Part shown: piece after piece, positions 7,201 through 15,332 of the stretch
How positions within the stretch are numbered: the stretch's first letter is position 1
How the letters are laid out: every line of letters starts with the position of its first letter
Origin: JAAOZP01 sp964616835
GTDB lineage: Archaea > Thermoproteota > EX4484-205 > JAAOZP01
Reading direction: 5' to 3'
DNA length: 39,645 nt
Assembly: GCA_964616835.1 (NCBI GenBank)
Contig: CAZTSG010000008.1
Location: forward strand, 1 to 39,645
Notes under the pieces: generated by a model
What the model saw: the letters and a program-made list of their open reading frames with translations, nothing else
Database searches by the model: none
Told to the model about the DNA's origin: nothing
Program-made: the position numbers and the translations under genes

Positions 7201-9603
7201 AGGCTAAATCAGATAATTGCCCTAGGAGCAGAATCCCTGAATGCTTCAGACCCTCTTCAGATACTGGCTCATCAACAAGAAGCTGTTGTAACCGGCGAAG
7301 AAGTAACTAGAAGTATTCAAAGGATTTTGAAAGAAGCCTATACTAACGAGGCTCTTGTTTTCACAATAGTCGTAGCTTTATCCTTAGCGATTGGCGCAAT
7401 ATTTATTGAGAAAAAAGAGCAATACGCAACTTTTACGATAATCAGTTTCTTAATACTTATGACAATATCCTACCATACTTTCCCAGGTTTTTCGAAGACT
7501 TCCACTCAAGAACTAATGATTGGAGTATATTTGGCAATGTTCATAATACTTGCGGTTTTCCTAGCACCTTATTTCCTCGGAGAGGTAAAGAGCGAGAAGG
7601 GCGTTTCATTAATACCCGCATTAATGGTTGCAATATCATACTCTGTTGGAAATCTGAAGAGAAGGAGACTTAGAACATTACTAACACTGATTTCCATAGT
7701 AACGATGGCTATTGCAATGTCGACGTTGACTTCAATGAGAGCATCTCTCGCGACAAATGTGCTTACGGTTGCGAAAACATGGCCATCTGATAAACCATCT
7801 ATATCCATTGTAAGCAAACCGTCTGAATTCCTTACTACTGAGGATTTAATTTTCATAGGATCGCAGAAGGAGATATTGTCACTAGATTACAAGGTAGTGA
7901 GCCCAACATCTTATGGGGCTATAGACTATGTAGGTGAAGTACCTATATATGGTATTAGGAGTATATCAACGGGCGACCCTTCTTTTCATTTTATTAAAAA
8001 CATCACATATCCGGGGGGTGCGATGAATAGGCTTTTCAACAGCAGCAATACTGTGCTCGTAAGCAAGCATTTAGCAAAAAGCCTAGAAATAGACGTTGGT
8101 AATGTAATATATTTCAGAGGGTTAAGACTGACAGTAGTAGGAATATTTGATGGCGATTTGATTAGGGAAATAAAGGAACCTGATGGCAGCGAGTTCCCGC
8201 CTTTTTATGTTCCCCCGAGTTCGCAATTAGGGGCCCAACCAGTTCCAGGAAACAACCTTCTGATTGCAAGTGTACAAACCTCTCAAAAATTAGGCGGAGG
8301 TATCTCCGCAGTCTACTGTCTGTTTAACAATAGTGTGCAGGCAAAGGAAGCTTCTAAACGCTTAGCGTCTTTAGGAGGCTACTTCGTAGCAACCCTGCCC
8401 AGCTCCGAGAGTCTGACATATTACTTTAGAGGAGGCTATGTAGAAATCTTTGGCACTCTGATAGTTTTCCCAATTGTAATAACGGTTTTGAACATTGCAA
8501 TAATGTTCTACACTCTGATTTACGAAAGGAGAAACGAAATATTCGTGTTTTCATCTGTCGGTTTAAACCCCACTCACATCTCCAGTCTTTTCATCGTTGA
8601 AGCAGGAGTCTTAGGCTTCATAGGAGGCGGAATCGGTTACATATTAAGCATGGTCATGTTCAGATTACTGGATATTCTGAATATCGTTCTCCCCGTTAAT
8701 GTAAAGACCTCTCCTATCGACATGCTTTCCCTAATAGCAATCGCATCGCTAACCGCCATATTTGCCTCGGTGCCTCCTGCCCTAAAGGCTGCAAGAATAA
8801 CAACCCCCTCTCTCTTGAGGAAATGGAAGATTGAGGAAAAAGTAGCCCGCGGAGAGACTTGGAAAATAAGAGTTCCTCTTAGGATTCCTTCGGAAAAGGT
8901 TGAAATGTTCGTTAACTATCTTTATGAAAGACTTCCCCAAAGCAGTACTGTAATAGAACTTGTAATATCCGATGTTAAACGTGAAGAAAAAATTGATGAG
9001 AACGGTAATAAATTATATCTTATAAACTTCAATTATGGTAGAGGAGGGAACAGGCCGTTCAATGCCTATACTACAATTGAAATAAGAAGAGATATTGAGG
9101 ATTATGTGGTGCATGTGCATACATCGCCAAAATCCGTATACGCGTCCCTGATTGAAACGAATGTTCACGAAGTTGTGACTCATGTCAGAAAACTGGTCTT
9201 AGAATGGTCTGCCTTAAAGTTTAGTTTAGCAATAGCAATCGGAGAATCTGTAGAAAACGTCTTTAATATTACTAAAAAGTATCGTCCTCAACTTCTGGCA
9301 GTATATTCAAGAAAGGATTTAGGAGATAAGTTGAAGGAGCTTCGTAGAAGGCTTAGGTTCGAAGGAATATGGCCTCCAGCCATTGAAGTTAGAAAACTTG
9401 ATTTCAGAGACGTAAGCATGCTTGTTGATAGGCTTTGCGAAGATATTAGGTCTGTTGATGCTGTTTGCCTAGATTCTGATGACGGAATATTGAGTTCAGC
9501 GCTTCTAATAGCTGCAATCCGACTGGATAAAAATATCGTTACTATAGATCCTCAAGGCAATATACGCGAGTTTCCCGCGAGAAAATTCGTGGAAAACCTA
9601 TAG
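4249..9603 (+). CDS. giant fusion: GH2-like ectodomain + FtsX/MacB-type permease + C-terminal cytosolic domain
   Basis: The protein has 1784 residues. An N-terminal signal-anchor (about 9-30) precedes a GH2-type sugar-binding jelly roll (about 100-215, with WLNGIYLGEHSSYFSPFFFDV), an immunoglobulin-like region, and a TIM-barrel-like region (about 345-620) containing the GH2-like YNYPSVVII strand at about 444-452. The usual Asn-Glu acid/base pair after that strand is not seen. Beta-rich sequence follows to about 960. Membrane helices are near 1035-1053, 1058-1077 and 1090-1112, followed by an FtsX/MacB-type core: RRRLRTLLTLISI helix (about 1138-1158), periplasmic-core-like domain (about 1160-1395), and helices around YERRNEIFVFSSVGLNP (from 1425), ending near 1520. 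The last 250 residues are soluble and probably cytosolic. No ABC ATPase gene is adjacent. It is a single uninterrupted frame with uniform codon use. Substrate unknown. Confidence 0.75.
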   Translation: MVLKRSIELPLTLISISILLAALIIPALRTFSKEPYENFLNEVTQHFSPFDYFYFSRERLAGEFRYRVDSFKNGNINTYYSALYNDSSWSKTNVPFLLKATRLNNSIWVRKSFKVPTAMKRQRLRLVFSGVWGIVKVWLNGIYLGEHSSYFSPFFFDVDDAINREGNNILTMYIESPIQDSFESRTYPVGIYSFSEIFPNTHDAYVGVWKDIVLVGTADPVVNLVLVDVEKYSNPALVKFRILIQSKSDFEENLDIKLRIKRLNSSSPEIEQSFTMRLSPKETVWSTLDASIPDPAYWFPWDVEDPAVYLANISLYQNNQYAGSIKTIFGIRLLEGGFSREKSYIKVNGASIFLRGGAYFSRVDSLLETQKASGTVRLLKNANINFLRSFAHVEPKEFYESTSVEGLLVQLDFPLIGSYPALDRYKKYSDSVKKQLVEMILLTYNYPSVVIICPHTLPGWLNEKSPYYGYGVNLYLDYELSILAKDLNKNIIVLPYSGDYDKYLDYGWGTGSWTDYISYRSTFPNIISPIGLPSSNSPFWNNVSTSYFWQVAQTFKDKGFNRAIPTGLTRPDDLLSLIDLSQKYQSVVLRHAIDRARMLKNNFSIGVSILPLTDYLPQASGSIIDYYGVEKNAYNELKNAFNPVHVIISIDGDYRSNLTSLCFNPGATVRISLWIVNDVFKDPLSVVLNWTLSDLTSGKVLYEREVELNLPSPSSGAMSIEKYVFEVPYYTDAEHVFEVSTKLSLIDGRVIDSNSKQFIVKPASLLKISLNPKPEEPQLFLVFVNESYIFTRVLDETILGVPSNAEVTIVGPSLNKREVYVPQKISVGRLSLGEKRNITITLCPGAVARVLAAVPSLSTLKIPLQETRILMLNKTQGQLILKYSSENLSLLNLLNITGNIVVVPADTPLYLLVSTFVEGKKNVVEIGSVEQPVKLSRNSETILDQPALTQVRSNQPFVNRSIELAMKMVEEARSLGFYIGLEVYRLNQIIALGAESLNASDPLQILAHQQEAVVTGEEVTRSIQRILKEAYTNEALVFTIVVALSLAIGAIFIEKKEQYATFTIISFLILMTISYHTFPGFSKTSTQELMIGVYLAMFIILAVFLAPYFLGEVKSEKGVSLIPALMVAISYSVGNLKRRRLRTLLTLISIVTMAIAMSTLTSMRASLATNVLTVAKTWPSDKPSISIVSKPSEFLTTEDLIFIGSQKEILSLDYKVVSPTSYGAIDYVGEVPIYGIRSISTGDPSFHFIKNITYPGGAMNRLFNSSNTVLVSKHLAKSLEIDVGNVIYFRGLRLTVVGIFDGDLIREIKEPDGSEFPPFYVPPSSQLGAQPVPGNNLLIASVQTSQKLGGGISAVYCLFNNSVQAKEASKRLASLGGYFVATLPSSESLTYYFRGGYVEIFGTLIVFPIVITVLNIAIMFYTLIYERRNEIFVFSSVGLNPTHISSLFIVEAGVLGFIGGGIGYILSMVMFRLLDILNIVLPVNVKTSPIDMLSLIAIASLTAIFASVPPALKAARITTPSLLRKWKIEEKVARGETWKIRVPLRIPSEKVEMFVNYLYERLPQSSTVIELVISDVKREEKIDENGNKLYLINFNYGRGGNRPFNAYTTIEIRRDIEDYVVHVHTSPKSVYASLIETNVHEVVTHVRKLVLEWSALKFSLAIAIGESVENVFNITKKYRPQLLAVYSRKDLGDKLKELRRRLRFEGIWPPAIEVRKLDFRDVSMLVDRLCEDIRSVDAVCLDSDDGILSSALLIAAIRLDKNIVTIDPQGNIREFPARKFVENL

Positions 9604-9641
9604 CGATTAAAATTGCAATATCTTAATGCAACAGGCTGTAA

Positions 9642-10392
9642 ATGCCAGATTATATGAGTAGAGTTATAAGTGTCTTAGGCGATATTCCTCCGGAAGAATT
9701 TGGCCCAACACTAGTACACGAGCGCATTCTTGTAGATTTTACCCCCACCGATGAGTTGAACAGGATCAAATACGATCCTAACGAAGTTTTTGAATTTATG
9801 CTGCCCTATCTAATTGAAATAAGAAGATTAGGAATAAAAGGCTTTGTCGAGTGTTCAACAGATGGGCTTGCAGAGAAATGGATTGGTGAAATTGAAAAGG
9901 AATAGAAGGAACAGGGGTTAAAGCAGGCTTCGTTAAAATCGCTGTAGAGCCTAAAAAATGAGACCAATCTATGAGAAAACCGTAAGAGCTGTTGCTCGCT
10001 GCAGTCTCTCCACGGGAGTTGTCATAGCATGCCACATGGAAAGCAGCAAGACAGCAATGCTTGTACTCGATATTCTTGAAGAAGAAGGGTTGGAAGGCAG
10101 TAAGTTGATATTTGTCCATGCTGGTTCTGAAGAAATTTTAGAATACCATTTAAAAGCTGCCAGAAGAGGAGCATGGATAGAGTATGATCATATAAGCCAA
10201 CAAACCGTCTATAGGACTTTAAAGCTAATTAAATTTATGGTTGAAAATGGTTTTGAAAATCAATTATTATCTCAAGACTCTGGATGGTGTTCTATAGGCA
10301 AGGCTCGTGGCGGAACTATTAGAGGCTACGAGTATCCTGTAAAAATTTTTCTTCCACTAATGCAAAAAAGGGGTTTAATCAAGACCTCATAA
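9642..10392 (+). pseudogene. decayed phosphotriesterase (PTE) family gene
   Basis: Three frames in succession encode parts of one amidohydrolase-superfamily PTE protein. Frame one runs from 9642 (or the ATG at 9654, MSRVISVLGDIPPEEFG) to the stop at 9905. A short stretch at about 9908-9958 reads GTGVKAGFVKIAVEPKK, including the family's Lys that is normally carbamylated. The third frame from 9958 to 10392 carries the rest, with CHME, HAG and the QDSGW metal-ligand region. About 40 residues usually found between the ECSTDG and LAEKW segments are missing, and the first metal motif reads HER instead of HxH. Two frameshifts, a deletion and a lost ligand together argue for a dead gene rather than sequencing error alone. 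Confidence 0.8.
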
Positions 10393-10457
10393 ATAAGATT
10401 GTTAAGAATAATTCTGCAAGCGCATTTCAGATAAAGTAAAACCATATTCCGTGAAAA

Positions 10458-10466
10458 CTTTTTAAG
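10458..10466 (+). promoter_or_regulatory. TATA box for uppP
   Basis: CTTTTTAAG lies about 28 nt before the ATG at 10491, consistent with a leaderless message. Confidence 0.45.
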
Positions 10467-10490
10467 AATAGGTTGAAGGGTTAAAGAGCA

Positions 10491-11342
10491 ATGCTTAGCA
10501 TCGGATACCAACTGCTCATTATATGTTTCGCTGTTTCCAATTCATTGATTGGTAGCGTTTTCCAACACAATATTCTTGAAACATTTTTTCTAAGCATTGT
10601 ACAGGGGTTAACGGAATGGTTTCCGATTTCAAGCTCTGGACACTTAGTTTTCTTCCAAGAGTTGCTTAACGTTAAGGTTTCAGTTGCGTTTGATATCATG
10701 CTTCACACAGGTTCTCTTGCGGGAGTAGTCTTTTTCATTAGGAATGACTTATACGCTCTGCTTAAAACACTTTTTAAACTAAACTTTTCCAGTAATGAGG
10801 GGATGATGTTAAAATACTTAATGCTCGGCACGATTCCTATTGTAATGCTAAGCTTATTGCTTAAGGGCTTTCTAGAAATTATTTTTACAAGCCTTCTTTC
10901 AACAGGCGTAGCCATGTTGATTAGTGGCATAATCCTGTACTTGACGAAATACTCTAAGCCTAAGAGTAAGTTGAACACATCTAAAGCATTGCTGATAGGG
11001 TTTGCACAGGCATTCGCAATCCTACCGGGCATTTCTAGAATGGGAATAACGGTTTCAACAGCCTTAATCTCAGGTTTAGAATATGATGAAGCATACAGGT
11101 TTTCTCTGTTATTGTCCGTTTTAAGCATTACAGGGGGGTGCATTTTTAAACTTAGCGATATTTCCTTTGAAAGAGAATTTTCAGACATTATTCTCGGTGT
11201 TATAATTACTGCTACGGTAAGCGTTTTGGTTTTAAGGTTTTTGAAAAAACATGTCATTGGAAAAAGTTTTTATAGATTTGCGTACTATTGCCTAACTACA
11301 GGAATAGTGATTCTGCTTCTGGGAGTTCTGAAATCGTTGTGA
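10491..11342 (+). CDS. uppP: undecaprenyl-diphosphatase-type polyprenyl pyrophosphate phosphatase (UppP/BacA)
   Basis: The 283-residue, roughly 8-helix protein carries the two BacA/UppP signatures: QGLTEWFPISSSGH at residues 38-51 and PGISRMG at 179-185, whose Arg contacts the phosphate. The enzyme dephosphorylates C55-type polyprenyl diphosphates; in archaea the substrate is probably the dolichyl or other polyprenyl diphosphate carrier recycled after glycan transfer, which fits the glycosyltransferases in this window. The N-terminus is about 20 residues longer than usual and hydrophobic, so a later start is possible. This is the intact member of a duplicated uppP-DHH pair; a deleted copy lies at 19545-19710. 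Confidence 0.9.
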   Translation: MLSIGYQLLIICFAVSNSLIGSVFQHNILETFFLSIVQGLTEWFPISSSGHLVFFQELLNVKVSVAFDIMLHTGSLAGVVFFIRNDLYALLKTLFKLNFSSNEGMMLKYLMLGTIPIVMLSLLLKGFLEIIFTSLLSTGVAMLISGIILYLTKYSKPKSKLNTSKALLIGFAQAFAILPGISRMGITVSTALISGLEYDEAYRFSLLLSVLSITGGCIFKLSDISFEREFSDIILGVIITATVSVLVLRFLKKHVIGKSFYRFAYYCLTTGIVILLLGVLKSL

Positions 11343-11357
11343 AAAAATGAAACCATA

Positions 11358-11475
11358 GATACTGTATTTTCGAAGAAACATCATCCAGGGTATACTTTAC
11401 TGAGCGACCCTGATCTTGAGGGGGTCTTTACTGCTGCAATCTTAGCAAGGGTTTTAAAGCAGATATTTCAAGAAT
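11358..11475 (+). pseudogene. remnant of a DHH phosphoesterase gene (N-terminal part)
   Basis: Starting 16 nt after the uppP stop, this stretch matches the N-terminal region of the intact DHH gene at 19902-20870. Positions 11421-11458 are identical over 38 bases to 19995-20032. It translates as HHPGYTLLSDPDLEGVF and onwards, ending in a stop about 35 codons in. The second Asp of the DPDLDG metal motif is Glu here. No start codon is in frame. The following bases to 11586 contain only short broken frames. Confidence 0.8.
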
Positions 11476-11586
11476 TCAAATTCTGAAGGATAAGGGATAT
11501 GACGTAATTGTCATTAATGTTTCGTGTACACTTAGCCTAGATGAAAATGATTGAGAAAACTATGCAGATAGATATCTTACTAAGTT

Positions 11587-11796
11587 GTGAAAATCATAAA
11601 TGTAAACACCGGCTTGGATTGCTCGCTTGCTCTTTTCATGGTCGAAAAAGGTCTTTCTCTATCAATTTTTAAAAAGTCGAGGATAACTGATTACGTTCTC
11701 TCAGGGTCTTTTAAAGGATTGGTACAGTTCTTCGAGTTAGATAGGAGCTCGCTTGCAAAAATGGTGATTAAAAGCATAGAAGAGAAAGCAAAATAA
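11587..11796 (+). pseudogene. C-terminal fragment related to the gene at the left edge
   Basis: An open frame of 69 codons begins near a GTG at 11587 and encodes INVNTGLDCSLALFMVEKG and onwards, ending in SIEEKAK. Its last 14 residues and the bases just past the stop match the end of the gene entering at position 3. The pattern (two strands, Asp-Cys-Ser, helix) could be the DHHA1 half of a DHH-family protein. That fits its position behind a DHH N-terminal remnant, but it does not resemble the C-terminus of the intact DHH gene at 19902. I read it as the tail of a broken gene; expression as a small protein is not excluded. Confidence 0.55.
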
Positions 11797-11804
11797 TCAA
11801 CCCT

Positions 11805-12965
11805 CTACTTTTTAATTGCCATATTCAAGAATATTATTGAAACTACTTGCATGGCTATTGAATATACTGTTGCAGTAAAGATCGCGATGTTAATGTCGAT
11901 GAAGAACCCGTAGACGAATCCTCCTATGAGCATACCCAACCCGTACGCCGTGTTGAATATTCCATACCCTGTCCCCCTCTTCTCCAAACTTACCAGATCC
12001 GATACAGCAGCGCGATAAACAGATTCCTGCATTCCGAGAACGGTTCCGAAGAATGCTGAAGCCAATGCTAAGAGCAATAGGCTTGGAGGAAGTAAAGTCA
12101 AAACGGACGGGATTACTGAGAATAGGAACGGTAACACAAGTATTTTCAAACCATGCTTATCATACAAAGATCCCGCTATTATGGCGATAAACGCGTCGAC
12201 TGCTTGAACCAGCATGTAAAGAAGCGGAACAATCCATTGCTGCTCCTGAGGATTGAGCAATACCGATGCCTTATACTGTATGAGATAGACTGGAATTAAC
12301 CCCAGAGTATTGAGGAAAACGGCAACGATGTAAGATTTAAACCTCGGATCCCAAGCCTTTTCAGATCTTCTTACATAAGGCTTCTCTATACTTATTTCCT
12401 TCCTTGTCTTAGCAAAGGTATAGAATAATACTACCATAAGAAGAGCATAAGGTATTAGCATCAGGATGAAAGATATCTGATAATTGTTTAACGTATACAG
12501 CATGGATAACGACATTAATAATGGACCTAAGATGGCTCCAATCTGGTCAAGGAACTCGTGGAAACCGAAAACCCTTCCCGTTGCCTTACCCTTACCGACT
12601 ATGGAGAGTAGAGTATCTCTCGAAGGCGTTCTGACGGCTTTCCCAATTCTTTCAAGAATGACGAGAAAAACAGCTGTTACCCAAATGCTACTCAGAGACA
12701 TTAGTGGTATTGCTATTAGGAGTCCGTATCCTATGAAGATGAATGCCCAATATAATCCAGTCCTGTCTGCAATATGACCGCTCACAATCCTCAAGAAATA
12801 GCCTAGAAATTCTCCTAGTCCTCCAACAAGTCCAACAACGAGAGCCGAGGCTCCTAGAAACTGTAGATAATCGGGTATTAAACCTCTTGCACCCTCATAT
12901 ATTATGTCGCCGATAAGGCTGACAATGCCGAAAAGAAGAACTATCCCATATACGCTTTTAGACAA
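11805..12965 (-). CDS. major facilitator superfamily transporter
   Basis: The 386-residue protein has 12 predicted membrane helices in two halves. After helix 2 it has an MFS loop motif variant GHIADRTGLYW, and in helix 4 ERIGKAVRTPSRDTLLS, a sequence typical of a drug/unknown-substrate MFS subgroup. It would act as a secondary transporter in the cytoplasmic membrane; the substrate cannot be told. The start is a TTG at 12965 with an upstream AT-rich promoter element. It faces away from the peptide-transport operon and lies inside the duplicated segment. Confidence 0.85.
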   Translation of the reverse strand: MSKSVYGIVLLFGIVSLIGDIIYEGARGLIPDYLQFLGASALVVGLVGGLGEFLGYFLRIVSGHIADRTGLYWAFIFIGYGLLIAIPLMSLSSIWVTAVFLVILERIGKAVRTPSRDTLLSIVGKGKATGRVFGFHEFLDQIGAILGPLLMSLSMLYTLNNYQISFILMLIPYALLMVVLFYTFAKTRKEISIEKPYVRRSEKAWDPRFKSYIVAVFLNTLGLIPVYLIQYKASVLLNPQEQQWIVPLLYMLVQAVDAFIAIIAGSLYDKHGLKILVLPFLFSVIPSVLTLLPPSLLLLALASAFFGTVLGMQESVYRAAVSDLVSLEKRGTGYGIFNTAYGLGMLIGGFVYGFFIDINIAIFTATVYSIAMQVVSIIFLNMAIKK

Positions 12966-13353
12966 TCTTAATAGTACTGTGTCTTTTCAAATTTTAAAAA
13001 CGTTTTGTTAGAACTGCATGGGATAAAAGTTCTCATCTATTCCGCTTCTTAACAATAATAATGTCTTTGGCAGAATTCTTAAAGAGAGTTGCTACAAAGA
13101 TTAATAAACCAAGCGGAGGATGATAGGTGACTTTCAAGTCAGAGCGAAAAACAAAGCCACTGTTAACGCTAACGAAAACTGAGACTACAAACCAATCCAT
13201 GAAGAAACAATCTAGGAGCATTAAACCAAAATAAAAAGATTAGTATAAGAAAGTTACCCAAGCACCAGTAACGTGACGTAAACATACCAAAATGTGTTTA
13301 AAGAGTCATTATCAGGTCCGTACATGCTTTTGAACAATCTTCTCTCCTAAAAG
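12966..13353. other. intergenic region between the MFS gene and the ABC operon
   Basis: This holds the MFS promoter (a TTTTTAAAAT-type element on the minus strand at about 12992-13001, 30 nt from the TTG) and, at its right end, the ABC operon promoter. A 62-codon minus-strand frame at 13033-13221 is present but has no recognisable features. I see no tRNA or hairpin-rich RNA. Confidence 0.5.
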
Positions 13354-13361
13354 TTTATATA
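13354..13361 (+). promoter_or_regulatory. TATA box for the peptide ABC operon
   Basis: TTTATATA lies about 35-42 nt before the TTG start at 13396. A GGTG-type ribosome-binding motif (GGTGTGA at about 13386-13392) sits just upstream of that start and supports it. Confidence 0.6.
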
Positions 13362-13395
13362 GTTTACGTTCTTTTTACCCGATTCGGTGTGAATA

Positions 13396-14436
13396 TTGAA
13401 AAACCCGTTTGCTCACCCCTTCGTAATATTCCTTATCAAGAAAATTATCTTCTATGCCATCGTGATGTTCGTTGCGGTTACTTTCGTGTTCTTCATACCC
13501 CGGCTTATCCCCGGCAATCCTGTTGAACGCCTACTTCCTCGAGGACAAACTACCCCAGGAATAGACTGGGATAAAATAAGAGAGAATATGATGAGATACT
13601 ATGGCTTTGATAAGCCTTTGCAAGAACAATATATACTTTTCTGGCAGAACCTTTTAAGAGGAGATCTAGGTGTATCAATAAGTTTATTCCCCGGAAATTC
13701 TGTTGCCAGTATTGTAGGAAGCAGAATACCTTATACTCTTGAGCTAGCGGTACCAGTGCTTATAATCAGCTTTCTCCTAGGAAACTGGATTGGTGCAAAA
13801 GCCGCGTACATAGGAGGCAAGTTGAGCGATTTAGTATATTTCTTCTCCGTCTTCTCAAACAGGCTGCCAAGCTTCTGGTTTGGAATGGTCCTCGTATACC
13901 TGTTAGCAATACGGTTTCCAATATTTCCCCCCTACGGATACCAAACTTTGGAGATTCGTCCAATGCTCTGGTGGGACATTAGTACTTGGAATCTTACTGC
14001 CTTTCTAGATAAGCTTCGCTACTTCTGTCTGCCGTTTCTCTCGCTTTTCATAGTTTACTTAGGAGGATGGGCCACGGGCATGAGGTCGATGGTTATCCAC
14101 GAGCTTGAATCTGGATACATAAGGTACGCAGAAGCACTAGGCTTTAGGAAAAACAAAGTACAATCCTATGCGCAAAGAAACGCTATACTCCCGCAGTTTA
14201 CGGGTCTAAACCTATATTTTAACGCTCTAATTGGTGAGACGACAGTGATTGAGATGGTCTTCGGATGGCCAGGAGTAGGAAGGCTTATGTACCAATCGGT
14301 AGTCAGCGGCCCAGATTATTCAGTAATATTCGGATCGTTTCTAGTAATAATGATCGTAGTGGTTATCGGCAACTTTATAATAGACGTCTTCTACGGGCTT
14401 GTGGATCCAAGGATAAGAATCGGAGGTAGAGCATGA
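13396..14436 (+). CDS. dipeptide/oligopeptide-type ABC transporter permease (DppB-like)
   Basis: The 346-residue protein has the classic DppB/OppB layout: an N-terminal helix (about 17-36), a long external loop containing PRLIPGNP and YGFDKPLQEQY, then five more helices. The cytoplasmic EAA loop reads EALGFRKNKVQSYAQRNAILPQ-like at about residues 248-270, where the ATPases dock. It forms the channel with the next gene product. The TTG start is supported by a GGTG motif and the TATA box spacing. First gene of a five-gene set; its stop overlaps the next start by 4 nt. Confidence 0.9.
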   Translation: MKNPFAHPFVIFLIKKIIFYAIVMFVAVTFVFFIPRLIPGNPVERLLPRGQTTPGIDWDKIRENMMRYYGFDKPLQEQYILFWQNLLRGDLGVSISLFPGNSVASIVGSRIPYTLELAVPVLIISFLLGNWIGAKAAYIGGKLSDLVYFFSVFSNRLPSFWFGMVLVYLLAIRFPIFPPYGYQTLEIRPMLWWDISTWNLTAFLDKLRYFCLPFLSLFIVYLGGWATGMRSMVIHELESGYIRYAEALGFRKNKVQSYAQRNAILPQFTGLNLYFNALIGETTVIEMVFGWPGVGRLMYQSVVSGPDYSVIFGSFLVIMIVVVIGNFIIDVFYGLVDPRIRIGGRA

Positions 14437-15326
14437 TGAAGATAGGGAGAGAGTATTTTAAACGGGCGGCAGGAATATGGTCGCTGCTCATTACTAACCT
14501 AAAATTTAAAATCGGCTTCTTCATTGTAGCAACGATAGCTCTGCTCGGAATAGTAGGTCCATTTATAACTCCCGACCCGCTGACCTACCACTGGGACGAG
14601 AGTGGCCTCCCTCCATTAACCCGCGGACACTTGCTCGGCACAACCGCTCCATGGGGGCAGGATGTGTTTGCCCAATTGTGCACGGGCATCCGTAACTCGT
14701 TATTCGTTGGAATTCTTGGCGGCGGCATAGGAACCCTGATCGCTGTCTTGGTGGGAACTATAGGCCCGTATAAGGGAGGTATAGCAGATGATATTGCCAA
14801 CTTTATCACAAACATCGTTATGGTTTTTCCAGTGTACCCTGCGCTACTAGTCCTCTCAGCAGCTGTTCCAAAGGAGGGAAGGTCAGTCCTACTTGTCGCT
14901 ACATTAATAGCCTTGACCTCATGGCCGTGGGCGGCGAGAACAATAAGGTCTCAAGTACTCAGCTTAAAGGAGAGGGAGTTCGTGAATCTCGCCAAACTCT
15001 CCGGGATGCCTGGTAGAACCATAGTGTTGCGAGAAGTTCTGCCCAATATGATGGCTTACGTCACAATGGTATTCGTACTGTTAATGGGTGGAGCAATGCT
15101 GGCTGAGACGGGGATCAGCCTTCTCGGCGTCGGTCCAATACCGCAATTCCACATCACGCTCGGAAGTATGCTTTACAACTGTATGACCAATCCAGTAGCA
15201 TCTTGGAGAGACATGTGGTGGTGGTACATACCACCGGGGGTTGTATTAACAATAATCCTGTCAGCAATATTCGTGATGCACGCCGGCATGGATGAGGTAT
15301 TCAATCCCAAATTGCGTAGGATGTGA
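14433..15326 (+). CDS. dipeptide/oligopeptide-type ABC transporter permease (DppC-like)
   Basis: The 297-residue DppC-family permease has an N-terminal helix (about 25-45), a PDPL loop and the LLGTTAPWGQDVFAQL segment typical of DppC (usually LGTD..GRD). Five more helices follow, with the EAA loop around LAKLSGMPGRTIVLREVLPN. It pairs with the DppB-like protein as the second half of the membrane channel. The ATG at 14433 overlaps the previous stop and has GGAGGT 5-10 nt upstream, so translation is coupled. Confidence 0.9.
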   Translation: MMKIGREYFKRAAGIWSLLITNLKFKIGFFIVATIALLGIVGPFITPDPLTYHWDESGLPPLTRGHLLGTTAPWGQDVFAQLCTGIRNSLFVGILGGGIGTLIAVLVGTIGPYKGGIADDIANFITNIVMVFPVYPALLVLSAAVPKEGRSVLLVATLIALTSWPWAARTIRSQVLSLKEREFVNLAKLSGMPGRTIVLREVLPNMMAYVTMVFVLLMGGAMLAETGISLLGVGPIPQFHITLGSMLYNCMTNPVASWRDMWWWYIPPGVVLTIILSAIFVMHAGMDEVFNPKLRRM

Positions 15327-15332
15327 TGAAAA

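Noticed and set aside
10703..11257. 184-codon minus-strand frame
   Set aside because: Antisense to uppP, which has both family motifs.
13033..13221. 62-codon minus-strand frame between the MFS gene and the ABC operon
   Set aside because: No recognisable motif, odd start region and unclear ribosome-binding site; the stretch is open by chance as far as I can tell.
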